From Apoderus coryli (lineage: Eukaryota; Arthropoda; Insecta; Coleoptera; Attelabidae), in NCBI GenBank assembly GCA_911728435.2, contig OU452206.1:8586297-8650296 (forward strand): a stretch of 64,000 bases of DNA. Reading direction: 5' to 3'. Below the pieces are notes generated by a model. It ran no database searches. It was not told the DNA's origin and saw only the letters and a list, made by a program, of their open reading frames with translations. The first letter of the stretch is position 1. Each line of letters opens with the position of its first letter. This document shows positions 34,870 to 47,636 of the stretch, in pieces. Position numbers and translations under genes: made by a program.

Positions 34870-36180
34870 AAAACAGTTTTATATTACGTATACTACCACT
34901 TGTCTTTTGTGTGTCCCTGTATACTGGAGTTGTCGTCACGAAATCTGGACACGAAATGCGAAAAAGCATACCGGGTTGGTACGGAAATATTTTCAGGATT
35001 TTAAGGGTTCGTATTGTGGGGGTGGGTTTTTCAACAAGCTGTGCTATGTATGCGGGGGTAAACGCGTGCCGAACGAGTCCCACCTCTTCTCCGTATAAAA
35101 GAGAGAGCGATGTTGGGTGTTATTGTGTATAGGGTGGAAACTAAAAGCTGTAAAATATAGCTAAGTTAATTTTGTGGGTTTTGTGGAACAAATTATTCAT
35201 TTTAGCCGGGAGCATTTTTAATTTGCGCTTACACCAAATAGTAATGAATTTTAATATTTTCTGACACAATGAAATGTGTTCAAGCTGAAAAATTTGGTGT
35301 AAAGTTTTGCTGATAAAAACCTCGATATCTGACTCTATTACTCTTATAAATTACTGCAATAAGCCATATAGCGCTCTCGGAACAATTTCAAAATAACAAC
35401 TAGAAACAACACATCCCGTCGCGGCGTTATAATAATTGATAAAATATCAACTCTCATTTTCACATATAGATAACATAATAAATGAGATATCTGATGCAGG
35501 AAGACATCAAAGAGTCGTGACTTAAGTCGGACTTGGGCTTAAACACACTACTTGAACTTGCGACGAGAAAAGCTTACCTACTTTATTTACTATTATTGTT
35601 GCTTTATCTTCGATGACGACACTGCATTGTCAACAACAATTCACTGCGAAAGTAACTAGAATTGGCACTAAAAAACCAAATGTTCAAGCTTTGCTTCGTC
35701 GAGAATGCACGAAGATTCACCATAGTATAGACAAAAATCTCAAGTATTCTCTCAATTCGAACTCACGTACTTAGGAGACGAAAGACAACAGCCATATATA
35801 TATATAGTAAACTCGACTTCAATTATTGTAATCTATGATCTCGGTTTTTTATTGTATATTCAGTAGTAATTACTATTGGTACTTCAGATTAATCGGTCAT
35901 ACCGCGATATCTTGTAGCATGTTAACAAAAATGTCAGTTTGACAGCCTAAATAATTCGATCGCTAAACGGGTTGTTCATTCTGTCTGTCGAACAGGAACA
36001 TACTGGGCAGGAACGAAACTTTTGCTAGCAGAAAAACCATTACGCATTTTTAGATTGCTTGAGGTACTTTTTGGCACGCGAAGGAGATTCTTTGATAACT
36101 TGCTTCATAATTTAGTTTTATTTCCAATTTTCCTGGGTTTCTTATGAAAAACTGTTTTTGCATTTTAAGAATTTACTTTT
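34870..36180. other. region upstream of the zinc-finger exon
   Basis: No further exon could be assigned. A plus-strand TATAAAAG at 35,095 lies in a less AT-rich patch (34,920-35,110), and its meaning is unknown. No PR-domain exon is visible. Confidence 0.4.
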
Positions 36181-36194
36181 TGTTGACTTACACT

Positions 36195-37290
36195 TTGATT
36201 ACCGTAAAGTGGGGTGAAATTGTGCCCCCAGCCCCCACACAATACATAATTGGGTATTTTTGATTTGTGCGTCTTCTACATACTGTTGTCAATTATTATA
36301 TCGACATTAATATCGACAATAAAGCGAGGTCGGACATATTGTGGCGTTATTCTACTCAGCTGTTGTTATTTACTGCCGCAGCATCTTTAAAGTACAAAGT
36401 ACAAGTATTTTAACATATTTCGATTCGTTTGGATGCTTTGTAGTGTTCCTAGTTCCTATACCACCTTCATACATACATAAACTATTTATTTACCCCGATT
36501 GTGACTATCAATCGGAAACTCGCAACGAATTTTAACTGAAATTAGAGAAAAAGTAATCTCAGTCCGTGAGGCAGCTAAAAAATATGGGATTCACCGAAAT
36601 GTGCTGAGTAACAAATTGGAAATAGAACTTCCAAAAAGAGTGAAAGACAAACAGTTTTCAGTGAGGATGAGGAGTCAATAATAATTGCGCAGGTCGTTTT
36701 AAGATATTATGTATTCCCTGTGAACAGAAGAGAATTGCGCTTTATTGTCAAGAGTTTTTTGAATAAGCAAGGTCGGACCGTAAAAAATTTCAATGAGAAT
36801 TTAACTGGTACTGAATGGGCTATTTCTTTTGTCAAAAGGCATGCACAACAAATCTCTAATCGACCTGCTAGGAATATTAGTTTCAGTTGAGCTTCTGTTA
36901 ATGAAGAAGTCGTAAATAAGTTCTTTGATCACTGGGAAAAAGAAATTGAAGGAGTTCCTTCTACGACGAGAAATGTCTAGTAGATGGCCCAGGCATAACC
37001 AAAGTCCTTGTTAAGCGAGGGTGTAAGTATCCTGAGAATATAAAGAATTCTTCAAAGTCCAATGTGTGGAAATTCTGGTGGCACCGCTTTTTTTTGTCTA
37101 CAAGGCTGAGTTGGACCGAAAATGACCGTGCAAAATGTCGCTACAACCGCACGAAGTCTGAATGGTTTGATCTGCCATGCTTTGAAGATTGGTTTGTAAG
37201 CCTACTGCTGCCTCTGTTAAAAAAAGCCATCAACAAAAAATTCCAGAACCGAACAAACACTAAAAATCTGGTTAGGTTGGTTCTATAATA
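36195..37290 (+). pseudogene. pogo/CENP-B-type transposase remnant
   Basis: It opens with 'accgtaaagtggggtgaaat', a terminal word common to insect pogo-like elements, at about 36,200. From 36,535 the protein reads 'REKVISVREAAKKYGIHRNV' and 'LSNKL' (HTH), then 'LRYYVFPVNRRELRFIVKSF' and 'GRTVKNFNENLTGTEWAISF' (second DNA-binding module), then 'EKEIEGVPSTTRNV'. A frameshifted segment, 'ITKVLVKRGCKYPENIKNSS', follows. It ends with 'CRYNRTKSEWFDLPCFEDWF' and 'VSLLLPLLKK' (37,137-37,225). Parts of the DDE catalytic core are deleted and a right terminal repeat was not found. Confidence 0.85.
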
Positions 37291-37299
37291 GATAACGTT

Positions 37300-38247
37300 T
37301 GATAAAACACCGTAAAGTATCATTGTCGCGTACTTCGAGGAGTGCAGTGGCCGTTACTGTGTCTGCAATCACTCTGCGACATCGATGCGACCCAAGGCTT
37401 GTTGTTTTACCTCTCACTAAAAGGTTGACACGTTACTGAGTGGGCAAGCCTGGACAGGATTTTTTTCGGTAGACTAAACGGAATGCTTGGATATACGCGA
37501 TAGTGACACACGACAGCGTATACACGATCCTGCCGGTTTAAGGTTTTGTCGCAAACAAGGCACATAGATAATAATTTTATTGACGGTTTTCGGTAAATAT
37601 AAACTTATGGCTCTTGCTATATTTTTGTATTGTTTATTTTTTATTTAGATTATTTTTTTACTTGTCAGAATCATTCATCAATTAAATAGAATTCTATGAA
37701 AAAACTAATCCAAACGCATAAAGTTCATATTTATTTCCAAATTTAGAATAAGGTTTTCCACATTATCAAAAACCACAACCGTCATTTCTAAGTGATCATA
37801 CAAGCTAAATAAAGTCAGATAACATATTGTATACATTTACACCCTGTAAATGAACGTCGAACGACAGACACGCTTCACCAGCCGGTTTTCCCAACATAGA
37901 AGGGTAGAAACCGTAAGTTTAAGGGGTTTGAAAACAGACCAATAGTATTTTACTGGTGGGGCGTGGCTATGAAAATACGGCGCGCCAATACGCTTTTCGA
38001 TGTCTATACCTATTTTCTCTTTTGAAAAGCTCAAGCGCGCCAATTTGGATGTCGTTTTAAAACTATTGACAGAAGGGATGGAACACACGCGGAATGTTGA
38101 CTCTGTTTTATTTCCTTTGTTTTATGTACTTACGAAATCCTGACGAATAAAATTGTAATAAAATAGTAAAAAATTAAACCAAATCATAAAAGGAGTTTTT
38201 AAGTAATTTAAAATAATATTAAAGGAAAAATTTCGAAGTTTAATTTA
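37300..38247. other. unassigned sequence before the satellite
   Basis: A less AT-rich patch with 'acaccctgtaaatg' at 37,840 and an 83-codon minus-strand frame (37,837-38,088) without known domain. It lies outside the palindrome. Confidence 0.35.
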
Positions 38248-38250
38248 ATT

Positions 38251-39800
38251 AACCTCAAAATTTTGAAACAAATTGTTTTTATTTACTTTAATTAGCACAT
38301 TTTGAAACTCAAACCTAGGCTGCTAATTGAAATGTTAATACTTCATTGAAATTGATTGCTGATCATTTATTGAAGAATTCGTTTAAGATCTGATCATAAT
38401 GAACTCAAAATTTTGAAACAAATATTTTTTGTTTACTTTAATTAGCACATTTTGGAACTCTAATCTAGGCTGCTAATTGAAATGTTAATACTTAATTGAA
38501 ATTGATTGTTGATCATTTATTGAAGAATTTGCTTAAGATCTGATGAGATTAACCTCAAAATTTTGAAACAAATTGTTTTTATTTACTTTAATTAGCACAT
38601 TTTGAAACTCAAGCCTAGGCTGCTAATTAAAATGTGAATACTTAATTGAAATTGATTGTTTATCATTAATTGAAGAATTTGTTTAAGATCTGATGATAAT
38701 GAACTCCAAATTTTGAAACAAATTGTTTTTGTTTACTTTAATTAGCACATTTTGAAACTCAAACCTAGGCTGCTAATTGAAATGTTAATACTTCATTGAA
38801 ATTGATTGTTGAGCATTTATTGAAGAATCTGTTTAAGATCTGATGATAATGAACTTAAAATTTTGAAACAAATTGTTTTTATTTACTTTAATTAGCACAT
38901 TTTGAAACTCAAACCTAGGCTGCTAATTGAAATGTTAATACTTAATTGAAATTGATTGCTGATCATTTATTGAAGAATTCGTTTAAGATCTGATCATAAT
39001 GAACTCAAAATTTTGAAACAAATATTTTTTGTTTACTTTAATTGGCACATTTTGGAACTCTAATCTAGGCTGCTAATTGAAATGTTAATACTTAATTGAA
39101 ATTGATTGTTGATCATTTATTGAAGAATTTGCTTAAGATCTGATGATATTAACCTCAAAATTTTGAAACAAATTGTTTTTATTTACTTTAATTAGCACAT
39201 TTTGAAACTCAAGCCTAGGCTGCTAATTAAAATGTGAATACTTAATTGAAATTGATTGTTTATCATTAATTGAAGAATTTGTTTAAGATCTGATGATAAT
39301 GAACTCCAAATTTTGAAACAAATTGTTTTTGTTTACTTTAATTAGCACATTTTGAAACTCAAACCTAGGCTGCTAATTGAAATGTTAATACTTCATTGAA
39401 ATTGATTGTTGAGCATTTATTGAAGAATCTGTTTAAGATCTGATGATAATGAACTTAAAATTTTGAAACAAATTGTTTTTGTTTACTTTAGTTAGCACAT
39501 TTTGAAACTTTAACCTATGCTGCTAATTAAAATGTTAATACTTAATTGAAATTGATTGTTAATCAATTTATTGAAGAATTTGTTTAAGACATGATGATAG
39601 CGAACTCAAAATTTTGAAACAAATTGTTTTTGTTTACTTTAATTAGAACATTTTGAAACTCAAACCTAGGCTGCTAATTGAAATGTTAATACTTAACTGA
39701 AATTGATCGTTAATCATTTACTGAAGAATTTGTTTCAGATCTAATGTATTTAAACTTTCGAAAGAAATTGCTTTTGTTCACCTTAATTGGCATGCACATT
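38251..39800. repeat. 150-bp satellite array with 600-bp higher-order repeat (left)
   Basis: About 10.3 tandem units of 150 bp start at 38,251 and recur every 150 bp to 39,451, then at 39,602 and 39,752. Each contains 'ctcaaaattttgaaacaaat', 'ttagcacattttgaaactca' and 'cctaggctgctaattgaaat'. Four successive unit types repeat as a block: 38,281-38,880 and 38,881-39,480 are almost identical, including private variants such as 'aatattttttg' and 'aatgtgaatac'. This is a higher-order repeat of 600 bp. The last units are more divergent. Confidence 0.93.
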
Positions 39801-39839
39801 TTGAAACTCAAATCCTTGAATCTCCTAACATCAAAAGCA

Positions 39840-41419
39840 GCCTTAAATAATATTCCCGTTAATTCCTGTGCATACTTTTCTGTTTGCCATGGTTATTAAA
39901 TACTTTTAGTGCATATGCCCTCTACGTACTTCTGCAAAAAAAGATAAAAATGTTATAATTACAAAATCGATTAATTGATTCGTTGATGAAACATTAAAAC
40001 AATTTCATCTAGCAAATTAAGCTAGTGTTTGGAGACAATTCCGTATTGTTTTTAATTTTGATTTCTAGTAGTTATTTGAGAATACAAAAACAATGTGGAA
40101 TCGATACATCCATGGCTGTATAATACAAATATGCTTATATTCACTTACACATAGAATTTTGTAGCTTATTCTTCCAAACCAGGAGTTGTTTACCATACTT
40201 CAATGTATTATCATTGCCCAAATGAAGTCACTTACGGTTTTTTTCGGAATTTACAAGCGCGAGTCGAGCTACTATTTACTTTAACGAATAACGACTCCGA
40301 AAATCACAATTGCCATAAAGTCCAGACGTTTCCGACAACAAATACGTCACTAGGTTTTACGCATTACCGGCCCGGCGCACTGGATTTAATTTATCTGTAA
40401 CAAAGAAAGTAGGAACCGTTAAAAAGTACGATTATTTTTTTGTTTATAATTTTTGACTATTAAAAAAATTATACGCAATATTACTGAATTTATTCGAAGA
40501 GCACCTACCATGTGACAAACCTTGTTGCACTAAACACCAATCCATTCCATTCCATGCTTAACCTTAACAAGACTAGGGCCTATGGGCACTCCTGAAATGT
40601 ACAAAAAAAATATTTCTTTAAAAAAATATAATATTTTAAAATCGGATAGTGTTATTTTGCATATGGAACTAATTTCTGTCGCCCTGTATAATACAGGATC
40701 AGTCACGACGGAATTTTATGAGAGAACTCGACTTATTTTTTGAAAAAAGAGGGGCATATCAAAGTTACTTTTTTTATATAATGCCTTTATCACATATTTG
40801 AATTGGGTATGAAAAATAAGTAAAACTTTCGTAAGAGTTGCCTATTCCTATACAGAGCATTATGATTTACTTTATTTTTTGTTACAATTCCAATGTTTGC
40901 GAAAAAATTGATTGTTACCAAACAAAACTAATTTTGTCAATTACTCCTGGATCTGAAAAGTAGGCCGCTTCGTTGATTTAGTGGCCAATTTAAATTTTTT
41001 ATCAAAATGATTCAATTTTGTGAAAAATATTTGGACATTTTGATCGGAAAAATCTAATAAATTAAAATAACTTACACCTGATACGCCTTCCTTTGTTTAA
41101 ACTGCTGAATACCATACCATCTTTACCCATAACCAAGCTTGCCATAGTTCCAAGCACCAAATTGTTCAGTATTATTTCACAACACATTTCGATTTAAAAA
41201 GAGAGTAACTCGACAATATTAGAAACCTTATTACCAATTTTTTAACACATTACTATATTACGCGACGGACCCGTCGATGACTGAAAAAAAAATATCTGCA
41301 AAATAAAAAAATATAATTGTATAGAGTTAGTTTAGGTTATCCAAATATTTAGCGTACCTGATATAACCAGTTGAAATTATCGCCAAAATCCATTAACATA
41401 TGGAATAGACTAGGCGACT
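39840..41419 (-). ncRNA. unrecognised 5-exon unit, copy L2
   Basis: Mirror of R2. Predicted exons (minus strand): 0 at 41,419-41,358 (starting at a TCAGT initiator-like word; donor CAG|GTACGC), 1 at 41,280-41,078 (acceptor TTTTTTTCAG, donor CAG|GTGTAAG), 2 at 40,591-40,509 (83 nt; acceptor ACATTTCAG, donor ATG|GTAGGT), 3 at 40,394-40,151 (244 nt; acceptor TTTGTTACAG, donor AT|GTGTAAG), and 4 from 39,931 (acceptor TTTTTTTGCAG) into the satellite. Exon 1 has a short frame beginning MCCEIILNNLVLG; after splicing it meets a stop in exon 2. I recognise no protein family. All splice dinucleotides are intact. Non-coding RNA is the working call; a micropeptide gene or a transposon fragment are alternatives. 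Confidence 0.45.
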
Positions 41420-41569
41420 GATCTTCACTGCTGTATCTGTATAATCAATGGCTTTAAATTTAAATAATCATTGAGGTAATATTAATAAACCAACTTGCGT
41501 TAAGTAAATGATATTTGGCAACTCCGAAATAATTTTTCTTCGTGATGTCCAATATATCGCTCAAGCGAG

Positions 41570-41870
41570 TAAGGCTGCTCTTTGAAATGTTGTTACTTAA
41601 TACTTAATTCAAATTAATTTTTGATCATTTATTGAAGTTTTTGTTTAAAATCTGATGATAACCGAACTCAAAATTTTGGAAGAAATTGTATTCTTGACTT
41701 TTAGCACATTTTGAAACTCAAACCGATGCTGCTCTTTGAAGTTTTGTTACTTAGTACTTAATTGAAATTAATTTTCGATCATTTGTTGAAGTTCTTGTTT
41801 AAAATCTGATGATAACCGAACTTAAAATTTTGAAAAAAATAGCTTTTATTTACTTGAATTAACACATTTT
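41570..41870. repeat. two divergent satellite units after exon 4 of copy L1
   Basis: Two degenerate units of the 150-bp family ('ttgatcatttattgaagttt...tctgatgataaccgaactca...acattttgaaactcaaac') sit between copy L1 exon 4 and copy L2 exon 0. The mirrored pair is at about 58,380-58,615. Confidence 0.8.
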
Positions 41871-43119
41871 GAAATTCATACTCTTGCATCTCCTAACATC
41901 AAAAGCAGCCTTAAATAATATTCCCGTTCTGAGATACTTTTATTGGATATACCATCTACGCACTTCTGCAAAAAAAAAGTTGTTCATGGTTAAAAATAAT
42001 TTTATAATACAAATAAGCTTAAATTCACTTACACCTACAATTTGTCGAATACTCTACTAAACCAGGAGTTGGTTACCATGCTTCAGTTATCAGTGTGTTA
42101 CTATTGTCGAATATAATCCAATATAAATCTTCATAAAGTTTTTTTCTTTTGAAAATTACAAGCGCGAGTCGGGCTACTATTTAATTTAACGAATGACGAC
42201 TTCGAAATCACAATTAAATCACACTCAAACTCACTAGTTTTTACGCAGTACCTCCGCCGCGAACTGGATATGATTTATCTGTAACAAAGAAAGTACGCAC
42301 TTTTAACAACTAATAAAGATTTTTTTTGTTTATACTTTTTGACTATTAAAAAAATTATACGCAATATTACTGAATTTATTCGAAGATTACCTACCATGTA
42401 ACAAACCTTGCTGCACTAAACTCCAATCCATTCCATTCCATGCCTAACCTTAACAAAACTAGGGCCTATGGGCACTCCTGAAATGTATAAAAAGAAATTA
42501 TTAACAAAATTATTCTCCAACATATTATAATAATTATTTTATAACAGGAATATAATAATGAATCCGGATAGTTTTATTTGCAACTTGCACCTAATTCTGA
42601 CGGCATATATACCTATAGTATTTTAAATGACTATATACCGGGTCGGGTAGGCGAATCGGTCTCTCATTTCCTAACAAAATTGAAATTGCAAATTTTGTTT
42701 GCGTGGGTGCATAGAGGTCTACCAGCATCATTTCACAAAAATGTTGACAGTTAGGTATAGGGAAGCCTAATACCGTTTGATAGAGAACATTAATTAGTAT
42801 CGACAGGTGCTATGAAATATAGGGTGTGCTATTTAAAATAGGAAAGTTATTTAAATAAATATGATTGATATGAACAATAAAAAATTGTGACCACCCAGTA
42901 CAATATTTACAATTGGGCTATACACCTACCTAATGTGTGTCCTATTAACTTGCCATTTTAAAATTTTAAACGGTTTAGCTAAAATAAACTGTTGCCCTCG
43001 AGGCACGAATAGCTCTCCATATTTAAGTGTAAAACTAAGAATTTTAGCAACTTTGTCATTTATCTAAAATTTATATATAATTTTTGTTTGTTTTAGACAT
43101 GAGCTATTTTTTTTAAGTA

Positions 43120-45700
43120 TCGGGTTTTGTTCCTTTTTCTTCTCTTTGGAAGCACTATTTATACGTACATATTTTATATTTCAGATCTTCTACGCCAAGT
43201 TCTTGAACGCACAATAGTTGATTTTTTTTATTATAAAATTTATTTTGCCTCCTTTTCTACTATTTTCGAACGCCTATGTAAACAAAATTTTTATGCTGCA
43301 TGTTGTAGGTTATGCTATATCAAAGCTATATATAAGTAGCCAATTTTTCTGATGGATTTTTTTTTTCGTTTTTGACCCTTTTTTACACTATTTTCGAACG
43401 CCTGTGTGAACCAGTTCATTTATATAACATTATTTAGGTTATATTCTATTACAACTATGAAAAATCATTCCGTATTTCGAATAAGCTTAGGAAGTATATA
43501 TTTTTTTACTTTGACCCCTTCTACACTAATTACGAACGCCTATGAAAACAAGGTATTTATAACACATTTTATAGGTTATATTCTATCAAAGCTATAAATA
43601 ACTAGTCAAGATTCTTGCTATTTTTAAGAAGTACGTTTTTTTCTAACCTTTTTATCCCATTTTACACTTTATTCGTATGTCAATGTGGTATAATTGTTTA
43701 GGTTAAATATTGTAGGTTATATTTAATTAAACGCACAAAAAATTAATCAACATTTCGGATAAGTTTAAGAACTATGATTTTTTTTAATTTTTGAACCCTC
43801 TTTTAATCCCCTTGCCTACGCTCAATGCTAATCATCACCTACAAATATCCTGTAGTATTTTCGTACGAAATGTGGTTAAAATCCGTTAAGTGGTTTTTAA
43901 GTTATCACGGATACAAATTTTTTCTGGTCCTTCTATAGAATTTTCACGGACGCTTATGGACATTAATTTTTCTCGTGTATTTTTAACACCAATTCAACTA
44001 GTTAAATATAACAATTTTTACATTTTAATTTTTTTTATTTTACCCCTTTTTCTGCTATTTACGAACGCCTATGTAAATAAAAGTTTTATGCTGCATTTTG
44101 TAGGTTATCTTATATCAAAGCTATATATAATTAGCCAATTTTTCTGGTATATTTGGGAAACGTTTTTTTGTCGTTTTTGACCCTTTTTTAGACTATTTTC
44201 GAACGCCTGTGTGAACCAATTCTTTTATGGAATATTTTTAGTTAAATATAACAATTTTTACATTTTATTTTTTTTTATTTTACCCCCTTTTCTACTATTT
44301 ACGAACGCCTAAGTAAATAAATTTTATGCTGCATTTTGTAGGTTATCTTATATCAAAGCGATATATAATTAGCCAATTTTTCTGGTATATTTGGGAAACG
44401 TTTTTTTTTTCGTTTTTGACCCTTTTTTAGACTATTTTCGAACGCCTGTGTGAACCAATTCTTTTATGGAATATTTTTTAGCTTATATCACACCTATGAA
44501 AAATTATTCCATATTTCGAATAAGTTTAGGAAATATATATTTTTTATGTTTTGACCCCCTTTTCCACTATTTACGAATGCCTATAAAAGTAAGTTAATTA
44601 TGCACATTGTATAGGTATATTCTATCAAAGCTATAAATAACTAGTTAATATTTCTGCTATGTTTAAGAAATACGTTTTTTTTTAAATCTTTTTTACCCCC
44701 ATTTTACACTATTTTCGAACGCCAATGTGGTCTAATATTTTAATCGAAAATGTTGCGTCATACGAAAAAAGCCAGGAGTACTTTTTTCTTTTAAATTGAA
44801 GGATTGCAGATATAATTTTAATTTTGAGATAAACCAGTGGCATTTCTGTTTTTTCATTAAAAATATCGCAATCGATAGCTGTACGCACGCCAGTGGTGGA
44901 AATAAAAATAATATTATTAAATGAAAAAATGAATCTAGCCTAGACTACCACGTGCCAAATTTCATTTAAATATCTCAATTGGTTTTAAAGATATTAATAA
45001 AATTCGAAGTTTTTTCTTAAATTTCAACACCCTGTAGCTTTGTAACAAAGCATTTTTCGCACATAGTTTATTGACCATACTCACATTATTCGATACTAAA
45101 ACTTATGCAGATAAAAGTTGGACCACCCTGTACTTTCTATTCAAACTGTTAAATAATCTACAACTAATTAATAATACAAAATTTTAAATTTAAATTTTTT
45201 TTTATTTTACCCCCTTTTCTACTATTTACGAACGCCTATGTAAATAAAGATTTTATGCTGCATTTTGTAGGTTATCTTATATCAAAGCTATATATAATTA
45301 GCCAATTTTTCTGGTATATTTCGTTTTTGACCTTTTTTTAAAACAATTTTCGAACGCCTGTGTGAACCAATTCTTTTATGGAATATTTTTTAGCTTATAT
45401 TGTATCACAACTATGAAAAATTATTCTATAAATATTTCGAAAATGTTTGGGAAATGTCTATTCCTTATGTTTTGATCCCCCTTTTCCACTATTTACGAAC
45501 GCCTATGAAAGTAAGTTATTTATGACACATTCTACAGGTTATTCTCTATCAAAGCTATAAATAACTAGTTCATATTTCTGCTTTGTTTAAGAAAAACGTT
45601 TTTTTTTTTAAATCTTTTTTACCCTATTTTACACTATTTTCGAACGCCAATGTGGTCTAATATTTTATGTTTAATAATTTAGGTTATAATCAAAGGCCTA
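43120..45700. repeat. intronic repeat array with CGAACGCC core (left)
   Basis: About 14 imperfect units of roughly 105-145 bp, each with 'ttttgacccc(c)tttt(c/a)tactattt(a/t)cgaacgcc' and, in many, 'aggttatattctatcaaagc' and 'tataaataactagt'. Two alternating subtypes (CGAACGCCTATG and CGAACGCCTGTGTGAACC) are visible. It lies in the large intron 1 of copy L1. The right-arm counterpart is much shorter. Confidence 0.85.
44930..45140. repeat. transposon terminal fragment shared with 31,080-31,290
   Basis: It interrupts the CGAACGCC array and ends 'ggaccaccctgtact'. No mirrored copy was seen in the right arm, so it probably inserted after the arms formed. Confidence 0.6.
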
Positions 45701-45759
45701 AAAAATTATACAGTATTTCGGATATGTTTAAGAACTATGATTTTTTTTTAATTTTTGAC

Positions 45760-45990
45760 CCTCTTTTAAACCCATTGCCTACGCTCAATGCTTCCCCAAA
45801 TCTAACCAGCTCCTTGCCATGTCCAATAGTATTTTTGTACCAAATTTGGTTAAAATCTGTTGAGTGGGTTTTGCGTTTTTGTGGATACAGTCAGACAGAC
45901 AGACATTTTTTTAAAACTACTTATTTTTGTATAAAATGACCAAAAACAAGTATTTCCGGTGAAATTAAAAAAAAAATCATGAAACGAATA
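45760..45990. repeat. dispersed repeat R3, copy 3 (mirrored at 55,640-55,880)
   Basis: 'ccaatagtatttttgtaccaaatttggttaaaatctgttgagtgg', a 'gtcagacagacagac' run, and 'aaaatgaccaaaaacaagtatttccggtga' follow in order. The mirrored copy lies in the right arm. Confidence 0.75.
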
Positions 45991-47126
45991 GTCTCCATAT
46001 ATATATTACATATATGATATGGAGAGCTAAAAATATATTTATGCCAGTGGCGTAAAAAATAAGGGGATAAAAATTGTCACTAACCCCTATAGCATGCCAC
46101 TGGTTATTTTTTTAAAAAGATTGTTTATGTCAAAATATGACTTTTTTCGAACATATCGCTCACGAAATTTAAAAATATTTAAAGGCGTTTTTGAATTATG
46201 GGAAATTTTCGATTTTAAATTTGAACCTTTGAGATACTGTAACTAGGCAACTAAGTCCTTTAACGGTATATGGCTTTATATCAAAATGCATGGATTAGTG
46301 AAAGCTTTCTATGGTAGAGCGTTGTCCGTCGAATATAGAAACACCCCGTACATAGGTATATATCTCTTACTAATGATGTATTAAGCTGAATTGTTACCAG
46401 TATGATTACGATTACAGTGCTCTTTTATATTGAAGTTTTAAAAATATACATTTTGATAATTTTTCTAGATCCGTATCTAATTTTGTTCAAAATAGTCTAA
46501 TTATTAATCATTTCGAAAAAAATACAACAAAAAAATGATTAATTCTATTTGGCAAATATCTACCAAGAACAAGAACCAAGACGCGTTTTCCATATCCTCA
46601 AATGGAACATTCATAAAGATGTTTCTATGAATAATTTTTCGAAAAATATTTAGAACTATTGGACAATTTGATCGGAATATCTAAAAAAATTAAAATCACT
46701 TACACCCACAGAAATCTTATATTATATATATATATATACTCTAGAATGATAATCCCGTAGTACAAAAATGTAACCAAAAGTGTAGAGCTGTCCATAATGC
46801 GCATGATCACCAGTCACTTATTTTTCAACAGGACCGGCTTTGATTAAATGTAATATTACTGTTATAGGTATATTTAAAATTAAATTTAACCATTTGGTAA
46901 TTCAAATAAAAAAATGGAATAAAGGAATTTAAGAAATAAAAAATTACATTAAATATATAAATACTTTATTGTCTAACAGGTACAACCCAATAATAATAAA
47001 TCTAAGCAGAAACGAGAAATAAGTAAAAGTTCTAATATTGGAAAATATCGTAAGGACTTGAGCATTCTAATTATTTATTTTATTATTATATAATATTTGT
47101 TTGTTTATACAACCACCTTAGGCCTC

Positions 47127-47321
47127 TTACCTCTCTACAGCCTTCAAAGAAGGGGTGCAAGAAACAGTGATTTCACGAATATTTTCCGTGTCCATGTAAA
47201 CCACTTCCATATCATCCGTACTACTCGCAATAGTATTTTGTGACAAAACATGGTTGGTAGAACTTGTATTCTCAGCAATTTCATGGAGGATTCTATAATT
47301 AAGTATATTCCAGTTTAACAA
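47127..47321 (-). CDS. unassigned frame in the P-type element
   Basis: A 64-codon frame downstream of the THAP frame in the same orientation, rich in Thr, Ser, Glu and Asn ('HEIAENTSSTNHVLSQNTIA'). It could be a second exon of the same protein, separated from the THAP frame by about 120 bp containing stops, but I could not define splice sites convincingly. No recognised domain. Confidence 0.3.
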   Translation of the reverse strand: MLNWNILNYRILHEIAENTSSTNHVLSQNTIASSTDDMEVVYMDTENIREITVSCTPSLKAVER

Positions 47322-47444
47322 CAGAATTCAAACGAACTTTGTATACCTACACAACGTAGGAAATATATTCTTGACATACATATCATGCATTTTTGACTGA
47401 CTGCTTTTAAGTAAACAGTGTCTTGATATCAAACGATTAAGAAT

Positions 47445-47636
47445 TTAACTTCCACTCTCATTTACATAATCTCTTCTTTTCAACAAAAGTTTGGGAACTG
47501 CATCGGGTACGAGGGTGATCCTCTTGCCGTCTTCTCTACAAATGATATCTTCTGCAGCGAAATGCTTACTGCATATGACATTCCCATCACATACATTTTC
47601 TGTACTAGGATCCCAATGCCCGCATCCAAACATCAT
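47445..47636 (-). CDS. THAP-domain fragment (P-element type)
   Basis: A 63-codon frame carrying the second half of a THAP zinc-binding domain: 'CGHWDPSTENVCDGNVICSK' then HF, with the C-x2-H pair in CSKH. It is followed by 'KRITLVPDAVPKLLLKRR', whose AVP box closes the THAP fold (P replaced by K after AVP). The N-terminal C-x2-4-C half is not in this frame and may lie in another exon or be deleted. THAP domains bind DNA and form the N-terminus of P-element transposases. The placement between P-type terminal repeats makes transposase origin more likely than a host THAP gene. Confidence 0.75.
   Translation of the reverse strand: MMFGCGHWDPSTENVCDGNVICSKHFAAEDIICREDGKRITLVPDAVPKLLLKRRDYVNESGS

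Noticed and set aside
35094..35101. TATAAAAG as a core promoter on the plus strand
   Set aside because: No downstream gene on that strand is visible, and the nearby zinc-finger gene runs the other way.
36341..36535. 64-codon plus-strand frame ahead of the pogo-type transposase
   Set aside because: It lies in the element's 5' non-coding part and does not match the N-terminus of the family.
38251..39800. CTGATGA...GAAAC spacing in the satellite units, like a hammerhead core
   Set aside because: The bases between the two boxes cannot form a stem II next to the core, and flanking bases give no stem I. The match is by chance.
38251..39800. Regular 150-bp repeats as a CRISPR array
   Set aside because: Whole units repeat, with no short-repeat/unique-spacer alternation and no cas genes, in a eukaryotic setting.
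40203..40400. 65-codon plus-strand frame, identical at 59,679-59,876 on the minus strand
   Set aside because: Identity simply reflects the palindrome. It lies antisense to exon 3 of the split units, and codon content gives no protein signature.
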